DNA from: Peribacillus sp044761985
Lineage (GTDB): Bacteria > Bacillota > Bacilli > Bacillales > DSM-1321
DNA: 64,000 nucleotides
Direction of reading: 5' to 3'
Assembly: GCF_044761985.1 (NCBI RefSeq)
Contig: NZ_JBIWDK010000006.1
Coordinates: 62,001-126,000, forward strand
Position numbers and translations under genes: made by a program
In this document: positions 44,138 to 52,648 of the stretch, in pieces
How the letters are laid out: every line of letters begins with the position of its first letter
Position numbering within the stretch: the first letter of the stretch is position 1
The notes under the pieces: model-generated
The model's input: only the letters and a program-made list of their open reading frames with translations
The model's database searches: none
What the model was told of the DNA's origin: nothing

Positions 44138-44815
44138 TTAATCGATATCCATTTGATTCTTTAGTAAATAAGGTTGGATGCTTGCATCATTTTTGAATTC
44201 TTCCGTTAATAGGCTCTTTAAAATTAAATCGACATAGATTCGTCCGATTTCTTCGATTGTCTTTCCGCCGTCCCGTTTATACCATTTGTAGGTCCAGTTC
44301 ACCATGCCTAGTATGGACATCCCGGTAATTTCCACCGGTAACTCGCTACGGAATTCTCCCTTTTCAATTCCTTCTTGAATAACGGAGAATACAATTTCTT
44401 TATACTGGTGACGTTTTTTTTTGATTGCTTCTACATAAGGTGGTTTAAGATATATGCTTTCTTGATAGAAAACCGAAATATGTGGTTTATAGAGGTCAAA
44501 CACTTTAACAAACGATAGGATGATCTTTTGCATTTTTGCCGAAGGGTGTATGTTATCTGAGGTGGCTTCCTGTGCTTTCGTTAAAACATAGGATATAAAG
44601 CAATCATGAATGACAAATAAGAGCTCATCTTTAGAGGAAAAATGATGATAAAACCCCCCCTTGCTCGTTCCGCATTCTTTCACGATTTCGTTCACAGAAA
44701 CTCCGTGGTATCCATTTTGTTCAAAAAGGTTCAGTGATGTTTCAATGATTTTATCTTTTAACTCCGTAAGGCCATCACTCCTTATGTATCCGCTTACATA
44801 AAATCCATTAAACAA
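44138..44815 (-). CDS. TetR/AcrR family regulator of the yng operon
   Basis: A protein of about 200-225 residues with an N-terminal TetR helix-turn-helix (KDKIIETSLNLFEQNGYHGVSVNEIVKECGTSKGGFYHHFSSKDELLF) and a helical ligand-binding domain. It probably represses the acyl-CoA degradation operon until an acyl-CoA appears, as FadR/LiuR-type relatives do. The start is odd. The good AAGGAG site is followed by ATG in the wrong frame, and by ACG (44767) in the right frame. The only in-frame NTG is a TTG at 44815 inside a palindrome with no ribosome binding site. It may be poorly translated. Confidence 0.75.
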   Translation of the reverse strand: MFNGFYVSGYIRSDGLTELKDKIIETSLNLFEQNGYHGVSVNEIVKECGTSKGGFYHHFSSKDELLFVIHDCFISYVLTKAQEATSDNIHPSAKMQKIILSFVKVFDLYKPHISVFYQESIYLKPPYVEAIKKKRHQYKEIVFSVIQEGIEKGEFRSELPVEITGMSILGMVNWTYKWYKRDGGKTIEEIGRIYVDLILKSLLTEEFKNDASIQPYLLKNQMDID

Positions 44816-44834
44816 AAACTTGTTTAATGGATTT
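44801..44834. repeat. Perfect 15-bp inverted repeat at the tetR 5' end
   Basis: Two exact 15-base arms (44801-44815 and 44820-44834) are separated by four bases (AAAC). It covers the TTG start candidate of the regulator. It could be an operator or an mRNA hairpin. Confidence 0.75.
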
Positions 44835-44912
44835 AATTAGATTTTACCAAATATTATCAGTTTGTCAATTTTTTAATATATAATCGTGGATGATTCGAAT
44901 CTATACATTGAA

Positions 44913-44949
44913 TTCCCCACTTAACTCATGAAAAGTGATAAGTGGGGAA
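44913..44949 (-). terminator. Probable terminator of the staygreen-family gene
   Basis: TTCCCCACTT and AAGTGGGGAA form a perfect 10-bp stem a few bases after the stop codon. No strong T-run follows, so the call is moderate. Confidence 0.5.
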
Positions 44950-44953
44950 CAAT

Positions 44954-45412
44954 TCAATTGATCCAATAGCATCGAGGTGTGTCGTAAAAGATACGCTGAT
45001 TGAATTCGGGGAAACCGGATTGAAATTGAACATGAATCGGGCAATCAATCAACCATGGGAAAAAGCAATAAAATTCTTTATCTCCATTAATTATCGCCGT
45101 AATAGCTAAATCCAGGTTTTGCTGAAAAATTGTATATCGGGCTTTTGCCTGATCATACTCATTTTCCAAACCATCTACAAACACATTGACCGTTAAGAGA
45201 TATTGACCAAGAGATGCATCCCAATTAGCCAACACTTCATCTCTTTTTTTTGCATCCAAGGCAGAACACTCATATTGCGTACCGATGGTAAGGTATAGAT
45301 CACCTGTTTCATCAGAATGAGTCAGTGTATATTTCCTTCCGTCTACAGGGAGACATGGGGTCGTGGGTGGCATAAACTTAACCGTTAATTTTTCCGGATG
45401 AAATTCTGGCAT
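44954..45412 (-). CDS. Staygreen family protein
   Basis: A 152-residue soluble protein. It carries the staygreen core: FHPEKLTVKFMPPT, RKYTLTHSDETGDLYLTIG, then WDASLGQYLLTVNVFVDGL and ARYTIFQQNLDLAITAIINGD, and a C-terminal FPWLIDCPIHVQFQS. In plants, staygreen proteins are magnesium dechelatases of chlorophyll a; bacterial homologues in non-photosynthetic Firmicutes have been reported, with roles unknown to me. AAAGGAG precedes the ATG. Single gene. Confidence 0.8.
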   Translation of the reverse strand: MPEFHPEKLTVKFMPPTTPCLPVDGRKYTLTHSDETGDLYLTIGTQYECSALDAKKRDEVLANWDASLGQYLLTVNVFVDGLENEYDQAKARYTIFQQNLDLAITAIINGDKEFYCFFPWLIDCPIHVQFQSGFPEFNQRIFYDTPRCYWIN

Positions 45413-45482
45413 CCCTTCATACTCCTTTTGAAAAATACAGGTTTACCTTATACTATGACAGTCGCCCATCCCTGGTGAATAT

Positions 45483-46235
45483 CTACTTTTTCTTGACGGG
45501 TTTCACCACTGTTTTCATCAATTTCCACCCATTATTATATGACCAAACCGATTTGATTTCTAACAATGGATCTCTCCCATCCATTCCCATTATATATTGG
45601 ACACCCGATAATCCCTTCCCTTTTCCAAAGATAGTCTTTGGTTTCAAAGAAGTGTATGAATGAACCAATAACTCCGTCGACTCATTTAACATGCCATCCT
45701 GATAAATCCCCGCCTCTTCATACTCTCTCTTCCTTGAACTGACATCTACAATCACAGGCTTTTTCCCTTCAATTTTGAATTCCGCTTTGTACCCATCGAG
45801 AAATTGGGCGGTGATTGGAACGGACGGCGGAACATCCAAATCCTTGGCCTTTCCATCTTTGAATGTATAAGCATAACACTTTAGTGTACGCTCTATCCCT
45901 TCCGTCAAGACAGTAACAAGCACATCTTGTGTCCCATCTTTATTCAAATCGACCAGTGAAAGTTCCGGCTTATACCCGGCTTCGAGTGGTACACTGATTG
46001 AGTTGCGATTACTTTCTACTCGCAACTCGATTTCTTTAAGGAACTTGCTACCTTTGTCGAAAGGTGTGCCTTGGACCTGGATTATGTCAATTTTTTTATC
46101 CCCCGTAACATCCCTTTTCGAAGAGATATAGGTCCCATTCTCTGGGAAATTTTTATCATGTGCTTCGACCGCTTGATAGCTTAAAAAGATTGAAAGTACT
46201 AAAACCGAATATTTTAGTAATTTTAACTTTTTCAT
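45483..46235 (-). CDS. Exported protein with FG-GAP/EF-hand-like calcium loops
   Basis: A 250-residue protein with an N-terminal signal peptide (residues 1-25, KKLKLLKYSVLVLSIFLSYQAVEA). Two DxNxDGxxD-like loops are visible: DVTGDKKIDIIQV near 42 and DLNKDGTQDVLVTV near 93, which are typical of VCBS/FG-GAP-type calcium-binding repeats. The rest is beta-rich. Probably extracellular or wall associated. It lies 28 bases after the oxidase genes, so it may be co-transcribed with them, but a functional link is unclear. Confidence 0.65.
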   Translation of the reverse strand: MKKLKLLKYSVLVLSIFLSYQAVEAHDKNFPENGTYISSKRDVTGDKKIDIIQVQGTPFDKGSKFLKEIELRVESNRNSISVPLEAGYKPELSLVDLNKDGTQDVLVTVLTEGIERTLKCYAYTFKDGKAKDLDVPPSVPITAQFLDGYKAEFKIEGKKPVIVDVSSRKREYEEAGIYQDGMLNESTELLVHSYTSLKPKTIFGKGKGLSGVQYIMGMDGRDPLLEIKSVWSYNNGWKLMKTVVKPVKKK

Positions 46236-46263
46236 GGCAATTCCCTTTCTTATATCAAATTGA

Positions 46264-47310
46264 CTAATTCGAAATATTCCGCTTTTTGAACTTTTTTCGT
46301 TGATCTTTCATGAAAATGGACCAGAAGTAATAAAAACCAGGAACTAATATCGCAAATCCCACAATATAGGTAGCGAACACGGCCCTGAATGAAGTGGGGT
46401 CTGTAAATGCTTCCATTATCCTGACATTCGGATAGATGATATATGGTAAATGGGCGACCCCATAGACATAGCTTCCTATCATATATTGGATGATAATCGA
46501 TATTACGGCGAGCCTTGGCATCCCCTTTACCTCTTGTTTGGAAAAATAGGGCAGGTAAAGAGCTACACCGCTAATGATAAAAAAGATAAGGGAGACCAAT
46601 AGCAGTGTGGAGTTCTCCATCATTCCTTCGTAAATCCACGATGCTTCTTTTTTCAGTGTGAACATTACGAGAAATGCCATGATTAACACCAATGGACCTG
46701 TAATCATTGCGTCACGGCGGTAGATCTTATACGACTTTAGCTCATCAGCCTGTTTCGAATAATCAGACAGAAGCAAAGATGAGAGAAACAATGTACTTAA
46801 AATACCAAAGCCTAAAAAGGCATATTCATTTGCGCTAGTGAAAAGTTTAACTAAATTTAATTCCTCGTTCCCCCCTACATTCTCGAGAAATCCAAGATGG
46901 GTGATTGGTAAAACACTGATTAATAGGCCAGGTATAATGAGACCCGTTATTCCAGATATATAAGTCAACATCTTTGCATACTTATCCAAGCTGTGAGAGA
47001 AGACGAGAAAAGCACTTCTAATGCAAAGAAGAAGTAAAATTAAACTGGCGGGGACAATTAAAGCAACTCCAATAGAAAATACAGCACCCGGAAATAGGCT
47101 GTAAATGGCAATGACAAGACCTACAACAAATGTATTCGTCACTTCCCAAGTCGGAGATAAATAACTATTTGCTATCTTTGTGGCATTCGTATGCTCTTTC
47201 TTGATATAGATCATTGCCCAGAATCCTGCACCAAAATCCATGGACGCCATGATGGCATACAAGAAAATAAAGCCCCACACAAGCGTTATCGCTAGAAGTG
47301 CTTCATTCAT
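46264..47310 (-). CDS. ythB: Cytochrome bd-type quinol oxidase subunit II (YthB-like)
   Basis: A 348-residue membrane protein with eight or nine helices (CydB/CioB family). The N-terminal WGFIFLYAIMASMDFGAGFWAM and the region NSYLSPTWEVTNTFVVGLVIAIYSLFPGAVF are family typical. Its length matches B. subtilis YthB. It forms a quinol-oxidising, oxygen-reducing complex with the preceding gene, 16 bases away. Confidence 0.88.
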   Translation of the reverse strand: MNEALLAITLVWGFIFLYAIMASMDFGAGFWAMIYIKKEHTNATKIANSYLSPTWEVTNTFVVGLVIAIYSLFPGAVFSIGVALIVPASLILLLLCIRSAFLVFSHSLDKYAKMLTYISGITGLIIPGLLISVLPITHLGFLENVGGNEELNLVKLFTSANEYAFLGFGILSTLFLSSLLLSDYSKQADELKSYKIYRRDAMITGPLVLIMAFLVMFTLKKEASWIYEGMMENSTLLLVSLIFFIISGVALYLPYFSKQEVKGMPRLAVISIIIQYMIGSYVYGVAHLPYIIYPNVRIMEAFTDPTSFRAVFATYIVGFAILVPGFYYFWSIFMKDQRKKFKKRNISN

Positions 47311-47326
47311 TCACTATTCCTCCTTT

Positions 47327-48688
47327 TCATGAATTGGAATCGAATAACTGGACATCCTTCTGTTCAGCTTTATAAAGATCATCCGTTATGGAATGACGCT
47401 TGAAATAATAGGTAAGTGTAAATACAACAGACACACATAATATGATGTAAACGATAATGAATAATGTGAATAGGTACCCCAGATTTTCATAAGTGGTTAC
47501 CGAATCTGCCGTGGTAAGCATTCGATAAATTGTCCATGGTTGCCTTCCCGTACATGCGAATATCCAACCACATTCGATGGATAGTACGGCCAATGGTCCC
47601 GAAGCCACAAACAACCATAAAAGCCACCTTGGATATCGCGCTTTCTTCAAGACCTTATTCCACACTAATGCGAACAAGGACAGTACTATTAATCCCCCCC
47701 CAATGATCACCATTGCATTGAATAATGTGTGAACATATAGCGGCGGCCAGTATTCCTCTGGAAAATCATTCAGACCGGTAACTACCGTATCAAAACTATT
47801 TCCTGACAAAATACTCAGTACCCAAGGAAATTCTATGCCATATTTCACTTCCCGCGCTTCTCGGTCTGTCCAACCGAATAATGTTAGACCTGCATGATCC
47901 TTCGTTTCGAACAGGCCCTCCGCAGCTGCTAATTTTTCTGGTTGTTCCCGATATAAATGCTGGGTCGTCGAGTGACCATTAAGTGCGGTCAAGAAAGAAA
48001 AGACCAACCCCAATACAATGCTTAACCTTAATGCCTTTTGGTGAAAATTATATTCGGTGGATCCATACTTATTTTTAAGCATTTTATAACCAGCAACAGC
48101 CGCAATTGCAAACGCTCCTGTCATATAAGCAGTGAGCGCCGTATGTCCTGCTGTTACGAAGAAACTCGGATTGAAAAAAGCTGCCCACGGATCCACATCG
48201 ACGATTTCACCATTTTCGAACCGGAAACCAGCAGGTGTCCCCTCGAAAGCATGGACATTTGCAATAAGAACAGCTGAAGCCAAAGCACCAAATGCGACAA
48301 AGGATAAACTCAAGATTCTTGCCCATGGCCTGATTTTTTCAGCTGCATATACATAGATGGACATGAATAGTGCCTCAACCATAAAAGCATAAATCTCAAT
48401 TTGGAACGGAAGGGCCATAACTCTACCTATGACCTCCATAAATCCAGGCCATAAAAGAGAAAGCTGCACACCGGCAATTGTACCTGTCGGGATTCCCACT
48501 CCCAACAGAATCCCTAGTGTTTTGGTCCAGCGTTTAGCCATGACCACATATTGTAGATCTTTCGTCTTTTGATACATCAATTCCGCTGCCAGCATCATCA
48601 TAGGTAATCCCACACCTAGAGTGGCAAATATAATATGTACGCCCATATTAGTCCCGAACATCGCCCTTGCCATTTGTAAGTGATCCAT
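47327..48688 (-). CDS. ythA: Cytochrome bd-type quinol oxidase subunit I (YthA-like)
   Basis: A 453-residue CydA-family protein with about nine helices. His18 (MFGTNMGVHIIFATLG) is the expected axial ligand of the high-spin heme. The conserved GRQPW loop is at CTGRQPWTIYR near 390. The quinol loop is short, as in the cyanide-insensitive (CIO) subgroup. With subunit II it provides a high-affinity terminal oxidase for low oxygen. No cydCD assembly genes follow. Confidence 0.9.
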   Translation of the reverse strand: MDHLQMARAMFGTNMGVHIIFATLGVGLPMMMLAAELMYQKTKDLQYVVMAKRWTKTLGILLGVGIPTGTIAGVQLSLLWPGFMEVIGRVMALPFQIEIYAFMVEALFMSIYVYAAEKIRPWARILSLSFVAFGALASAVLIANVHAFEGTPAGFRFENGEIVDVDPWAAFFNPSFFVTAGHTALTAYMTGAFAIAAVAGYKMLKNKYGSTEYNFHQKALRLSIVLGLVFSFLTALNGHSTTQHLYREQPEKLAAAEGLFETKDHAGLTLFGWTDREAREVKYGIEFPWVLSILSGNSFDTVVTGLNDFPEEYWPPLYVHTLFNAMVIIGGGLIVLSLFALVWNKVLKKARYPRWLLWLFVASGPLAVLSIECGWIFACTGRQPWTIYRMLTTADSVTTYENLGYLFTLFIIVYIILCVSVVFTLTYYFKRHSITDDLYKAEQKDVQLFDSNS

Positions 48689-49305
48689 ACTTATTTCCTT
48701 TCTAACCTAATTTATTCTTGTTAGCTTCTCCACACAAAAGGAAAATATTTAAAAAAGTTCCATGAATCCTCTTTATCTTTTGTTACTAACAGTTTTTCCT
48801 TAGTTAAATATCATTTATTCTATCGAGGTCAATTGTAAGATATAAAATAGATGAACGACTTCGAAAAATAGCAGGTTTGTTGCTGGATGGTATACCATAG
48901 GTTTACGCTGTTCCCCATTAAAAAAACAAAAAAACACCGTTCAAAGTGAACGGTGTAAGCATTTGAACAATATTGAAAATTTCATTGTATAAATAGAACA
49001 AAATAGTCTTCCTCTTTCCTCACTATCATTAAGGAAGTATGGAAGATATCGATCATTCATGTACCCCACTTTGTCGAATTTTATCATTTAAAGTAGATAA
49101 GTAGTTAATAAAAATGATATGGCGTTACAAGGAGATACCATACAAGGTGAGTTTTCGGCTTAAAAGCGTATGCATTTCCCTCAATATTTTTTTATGATCC
49201 TGATTTTTACTCATAAAAAAAGACAACAAAAAAATATTTAACGATAGGATTTTATATTATCCTAATTTTCAATTATCTCAATGGTCATTTAACCAGTTTT
49301 CGTTC
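48689..49305. other. 600-base region without a conventional gene
   Basis: The left part holds the leader of the oxidase operon. Between about 49100 and 48922 on the minus strand there is a possible short transcript ending in a strong terminator, with tiny frames of 24 and 39 codons. The rest is AT-rich with nothing recognised. Confidence 0.45.
48922..48956 (-). terminator. Strong intrinsic terminator
   Basis: ACACCGTTCA and TGAACGGTGT form a perfect 10-bp stem with a three-base loop, followed by seven T on the minus strand. The nearest annotated gene upstream ends 350 bases away. Confidence 0.85.
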
Positions 49306-49809
49306 TTATCGTTTCTTTTCTTTATTCCAGTAGTCATATATAGCTTCTTTCAATACCCCATTTAGATTTTTTCCTTGCTTCGCTAACCATTCCGTCTGAT
49401 CTATCGGTAATAGTAGTTTAAGGTTTATTCTTTCATTTGGCATTTCCACTTTTCTTATTTCTTTCAGAGTAATGCCCTCTTCAACATTCGGGAAGGATGC
49501 TTCATTCTCATGTACTATCTGAAAATCTTCATAGCCTTCTAGATCATATATCTCACAATATAGGTTAAGCTGGGGCAATCCTTCCCCCACTAAACCGCGC
49601 AGATGCATAATCGCACTGATTTCTTTACCATCTTCCAATTCTATTTCAATAATTAAATTTTCATTATTGCCGAATTTTTTTAATACTATTTCACTCACTA
49701 TTATATCCAATTCCAATGTATACCTTGAATCTGTCTCAAATATATATATAGCACTATTAAACATAAAAACACTTTCGCCATCTATTTTTACTGACTTAAC
49801 CTTGCGCAT
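49306..49809 (-). CDS. Hypothetical protein
   Basis: A 167-residue acidic soluble protein (MRKVKSVKIDGESVFMFNSAIYIFETDSRYTLELDIIVSE...). TGGAG lies five to six bases before the ATG at 49809; a GTG two codons upstream is less well placed. The N-terminal half looks beta-rich. The C-terminal helix (LPIDQTEWLAKQGKNLNGVLKEAIYDYWNKEKKR) is amphipathic. No family recognised. It lies just downstream of the SigH-like gene, separated by about 100 bases. Confidence 0.6.
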   Translation of the reverse strand: MRKVKSVKIDGESVFMFNSAIYIFETDSRYTLELDIIVSEIVLKKFGNNENLIIEIELEDGKEISAIMHLRGLVGEGLPQLNLYCEIYDLEGYEDFQIVHENEASFPNVEEGITLKEIRKVEMPNERINLKLLLPIDQTEWLAKQGKNLNGVLKEAIYDYWNKEKKR

Positions 49810-49907
49810 ACACACTCCACTTTCAAGTATTATTCTCCATGAATTAAATGACGGCTATCATGATGATAAAGAAAATCTATAATTTAAAGTGATGCTCACT
49901 GTATTGA

Positions 49908-50561
49908 CTATTCAACCATCAACCGTGATTCTAGATACTTATCCAACTTCTTTTTTACACGTTGGAGTGCATTATCTATTGTCTTTACTTGAACATTCAA
50001 TTCTTGTGAAATTTCCAAGTAGGTCTGCCCGCCCATATACAAGTCCACGACTGTACTTTCCAGGTCACTAAGGAGTTCCGTTAATTTCAGTTCAATTTCA
50101 CTGAATTCTTCTAATCCTATTAAAATGGCAACCGGATCCATCTGCTTTTGCTCAGGAACGACATCAATAAGAGCTTGCTCCGATTCCCCTTGGTAAATAG
50201 GTCTAAACAGTGAAACATAGGTATTCAAAGGGGAATGCTTTTGTCTAGTGGCCGCTTTGACGGCAGTGATAATTTGTCTAGTAATGCAAAGTTCAGCAAA
50301 TGACTTAAAGGAAGCCGAATTTTTGCAATCTCGATAATCCCGGATAGCCTTATACAGTCCAATCATGCCTTCTTGAAAAACATCTTCCTTATCTCCACCC
50401 GTTAGAAAATACTTCATTGCTTTAGTTTTGACAAGACCTTTATACTTCGTAATTAATTGATTCAGTGCCTCATCGTCACCATCTTGAAATTTGCCTATCA
50501 ATATTGCATCTTCCATTTGTGTAGGGTTTTCTACTTTTTCCTTATCGAGGATCATACTCAT
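49908..50561 (-). CDS. SigH-like sigma-70 family factor
   Basis: A 217-residue sigma factor; B. subtilis SigH has 218. Region 2 is strongly SigH-like (LITKYKGLVKTKAMKYFLTGGDKEDVFQEGMIGLYKAIRDYRD and FAELCITRQIITAVKAATRQKHSPLNTYVSL). Region 4 (LSDLESTVVDLYMGGQTYLEISQELNVQVKTIDNALQRVKKKLDKYLE) is also complete. Its surroundings are not the rRNA-processing/secE/nusG/rpoB neighbourhood where sigH normally lies, so it is probably a second copy. GGAGG precedes the ATG at 50561; the frame extends six codons further without a better site. Confidence 0.8.
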   Translation of the reverse strand: MSMILDKEKVENPTQMEDAILIGKFQDGDDEALNQLITKYKGLVKTKAMKYFLTGGDKEDVFQEGMIGLYKAIRDYRDCKNSASFKSFAELCITRQIITAVKAATRQKHSPLNTYVSLFRPIYQGESEQALIDVVPEQKQMDPVAILIGLEEFSEIELKLTELLSDLESTVVDLYMGGQTYLEISQELNVQVKTIDNALQRVKKKLDKYLESRLMVE

Positions 50562-50903
50562 TTTTATTCCTCCACTCACTTAGTTGAGCACCAAATAACT
50601 ACAAGGTTGCGTTTTAGCTTCAAAATATTGGTAGAGCCTTATAATATTATAGTATCTCAGCTACATCATTAAAGATACCCTTAAATACCGACATTTTCCA
50701 ACAATATTATATATTACCAACTAGTAAATAGGAATATTGATTTATAAATTGTTTCATTTTATAAAGGTATTTATTCACAGTGTAATAGAATATTTAGAAA
50801 GAACATAACCCGGATTAAGATGTGGGGTTATATTGGGCTATCAAAATGTATAAAAAAAGACCTCGAAAAAATATCGAGGCCTTTTTATTCATCAATCTAG
50901 ATT
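50562..50903. other. Intergenic region between the symporter terminator and the SigH-like gene
   Basis: It is AT-rich and must hold the promoter of the sigma factor gene at its left part on the minus strand. The terminator at 50852-50886 is the only clear signal. Confidence 0.45.
50852..50886. terminator. Terminator of the alanine/sodium symporter gene
   Basis: GACCTCGA and TCGAGGCC form a stem with A and T tracts on both sides; on the minus strand TCTTTTTTT follows. Confidence 0.8.
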
Positions 50904-52340
50904 CTATTTCAATACCTTTTTACTGGATTCTTCCATGTGATCGGTTGGTTCACCCCAGCATTCAACATTCTTTAATCCCTTAATGTTACTTACATGGAAA
51001 ACGGGATTCTTACCATCTTTCTTTTGCTTTTGATAATCAGCAAGGGCAGCGAAAGCTATTTTCCCTAGCAAGGCTATGGCTATCAGGTTTATGATGGCCA
51101 TTGATCCCATCAGCAAATCTGCTAGATTCCATACAAACTCGAGCGAGGCCATCGATCCGAATATGACCATTCCAACGACTGCTGCACGATAAATATTTAT
51201 CCAAACTTTTTTTTCATTAATAAAACTGATATTGGATTCTCCATAATAGTAGTTTCCAACAATTGAACTAAATGCAAATAAAAGCACAATAATAGCTAAG
51301 AATATACCAGCCCAAGATCCCAAATTCTCACTAAGGGCATTTTGCGTGAGAACAATTCCATCTGTTTCCTTCGACGAATACAGGCCGGAAAACAAGATGA
51401 TAAAGGCCGTAGAACTACATATGATAAGCGTATCTACAAAAACGCCAAGTGACTGGATAAGACCTTGTTTTACCGGATGGGTGACATCTGCCGTAGCGCC
51501 AGCATTTGGAGCACTCCCCATTCCAGCTTCATTAGAGAACAATCCCCGCTTGATTCCGTTCATCATGGCTGCACCCAGTGCACCACTAGCAATTTCCCTC
51601 AATCCATCAAATGCACTATCAAAGATTAAAGCCAGAACACTAGGTAACTCGGTTATATTCATAATGATGACAACTAATGCTATTATTACATAAGCACCTG
51701 CCATGAAAGGCACAATGACTTCGGACACTTTAGCTACTACCTTAATCCCACCAAAAATGATTACAGCCGTAATGATTGCTAAAATAAGTGCAGTGACCCA
51801 TTTCTCAACTCCAAAAGATGCTTGGAACGCACTTGTAATCGTATTGGCCTGAACTGAATTGAAAGCAAGTCCGAACGTCAATGAAATCAAAACTGCAAAC
51901 GTGATACCCATCCAGCGTGCATTTAATGCTTTTTCCATATAATAAGCTGGACCACCACGGAATGCTTCTCCGTCTTTGACCTTGTAAATTTGAGCAAGTG
52001 TGCTTTCAATGAAAGCAGAAGCGGATCCAATCAATGCGATTAACCACATCCAGAAAACTGCTCCCGGACCACCAGTTGTGATGGCTATAGCCACACCTGC
52101 CAGATTCCCCGTTCCTACCCGGGAAGCCGTGCTGATACAAAAGGCCTGAAACGATGATACGCCTTTCTTATCTGCCGTAGCACCTTCCCCTAGTAACCTA
52201 ATCATTTCTTTCACCATTCTAAATTGTACGAATTTAGTCCGAAAAGAAAAATAAATGCCCATTCCAATTAATAATATAATCAGTATAGATGACCATAATA
52301 AATCATTTGTTTCAGTAATAAACTTTTCTACTATCTCCAT
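50904..52340 (-). CDS. Sodium:alanine symporter (AGCS family)
   Basis: A 478-residue membrane transporter with about eleven helices. Family signatures are SSFQAFCISTASRVGTGNLAGVAIAITTGGPGAVFWMWL (near 62-100) and GIKRGLFSNEAGMGSAPNAGATADVTHPVKQG (near 262-293). It takes up alanine, glycine or glutamine with sodium. The ATG has AGAGGTGGG about 11 bases upstream. Single gene. Confidence 0.9.
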   Translation of the reverse strand: MEIVEKFITETNDLLWSSILIILLIGMGIYFSFRTKFVQFRMVKEMIRLLGEGATADKKGVSSFQAFCISTASRVGTGNLAGVAIAITTGGPGAVFWMWLIALIGSASAFIESTLAQIYKVKDGEAFRGGPAYYMEKALNARWMGITFAVLISLTFGLAFNSVQANTITSAFQASFGVEKWVTALILAIITAVIIFGGIKVVAKVSEVIVPFMAGAYVIIALVVIIMNITELPSVLALIFDSAFDGLREIASGALGAAMMNGIKRGLFSNEAGMGSAPNAGATADVTHPVKQGLIQSLGVFVDTLIICSSTAFIILFSGLYSSKETDGIVLTQNALSENLGSWAGIFLAIIVLLFAFSSIVGNYYYGESNISFINEKKVWINIYRAAVVGMVIFGSMASLEFVWNLADLLMGSMAIINLIAIALLGKIAFAALADYQKQKKDGKNPVFHVSNIKGLKNVECWGEPTDHMEESSKKVLK

Positions 52341-52547
52341 TTTTAAACGAACCCACCTCTAATTATTTCAATACAATACCTTTAGAGTTCCCGCTTTTGC
52401 AAAATAGTAAACACTTAAGAATAAAGATGACTCCGTATATTGTATTTAATTATACTATTTTAATATTATTGAAGAAGGATATTAGTTTTTTGGAACATAA
52501 AAGAATTAAAGATTTCATCCACACTTTCCATTCGAAGTCACTTACCC

Positions 52548-52579
52548 TAAAAAAGCCCTGGCGACAATGCTCCAGGGCC
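52548..52579 (-). terminator. Terminator of the riboswitch-controlled transporter gene
   Basis: GCCCTGG and CCAGGGC form a GC-rich stem, followed by TTTTTT on the minus strand. Confidence 0.85.
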
Positions 52580-52580
52580 A

Positions 52581-52621
52581 ACATTCATGATTTTACATTC
52601 ATGATTTTACATTCATGATTT
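52581..52621. repeat. Short tandem repeat, three copies of a 14-base unit
   Basis: The unit ACATTCATGATTTT occurs three times head to tail (the last copy incomplete) between the transporter stop and its terminator. Confidence 0.85.
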
Positions 52622-52648
52622 ATTGATACTCTTCCACCCATACTATTT

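Larger units (their letters stand above)
52341..52648. other. Intergenic region
   Basis: It contains a terminator and a short tandem repeat (both listed), and the symporter promoter region. No gene or RNA was recognised. Confidence 0.45.
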
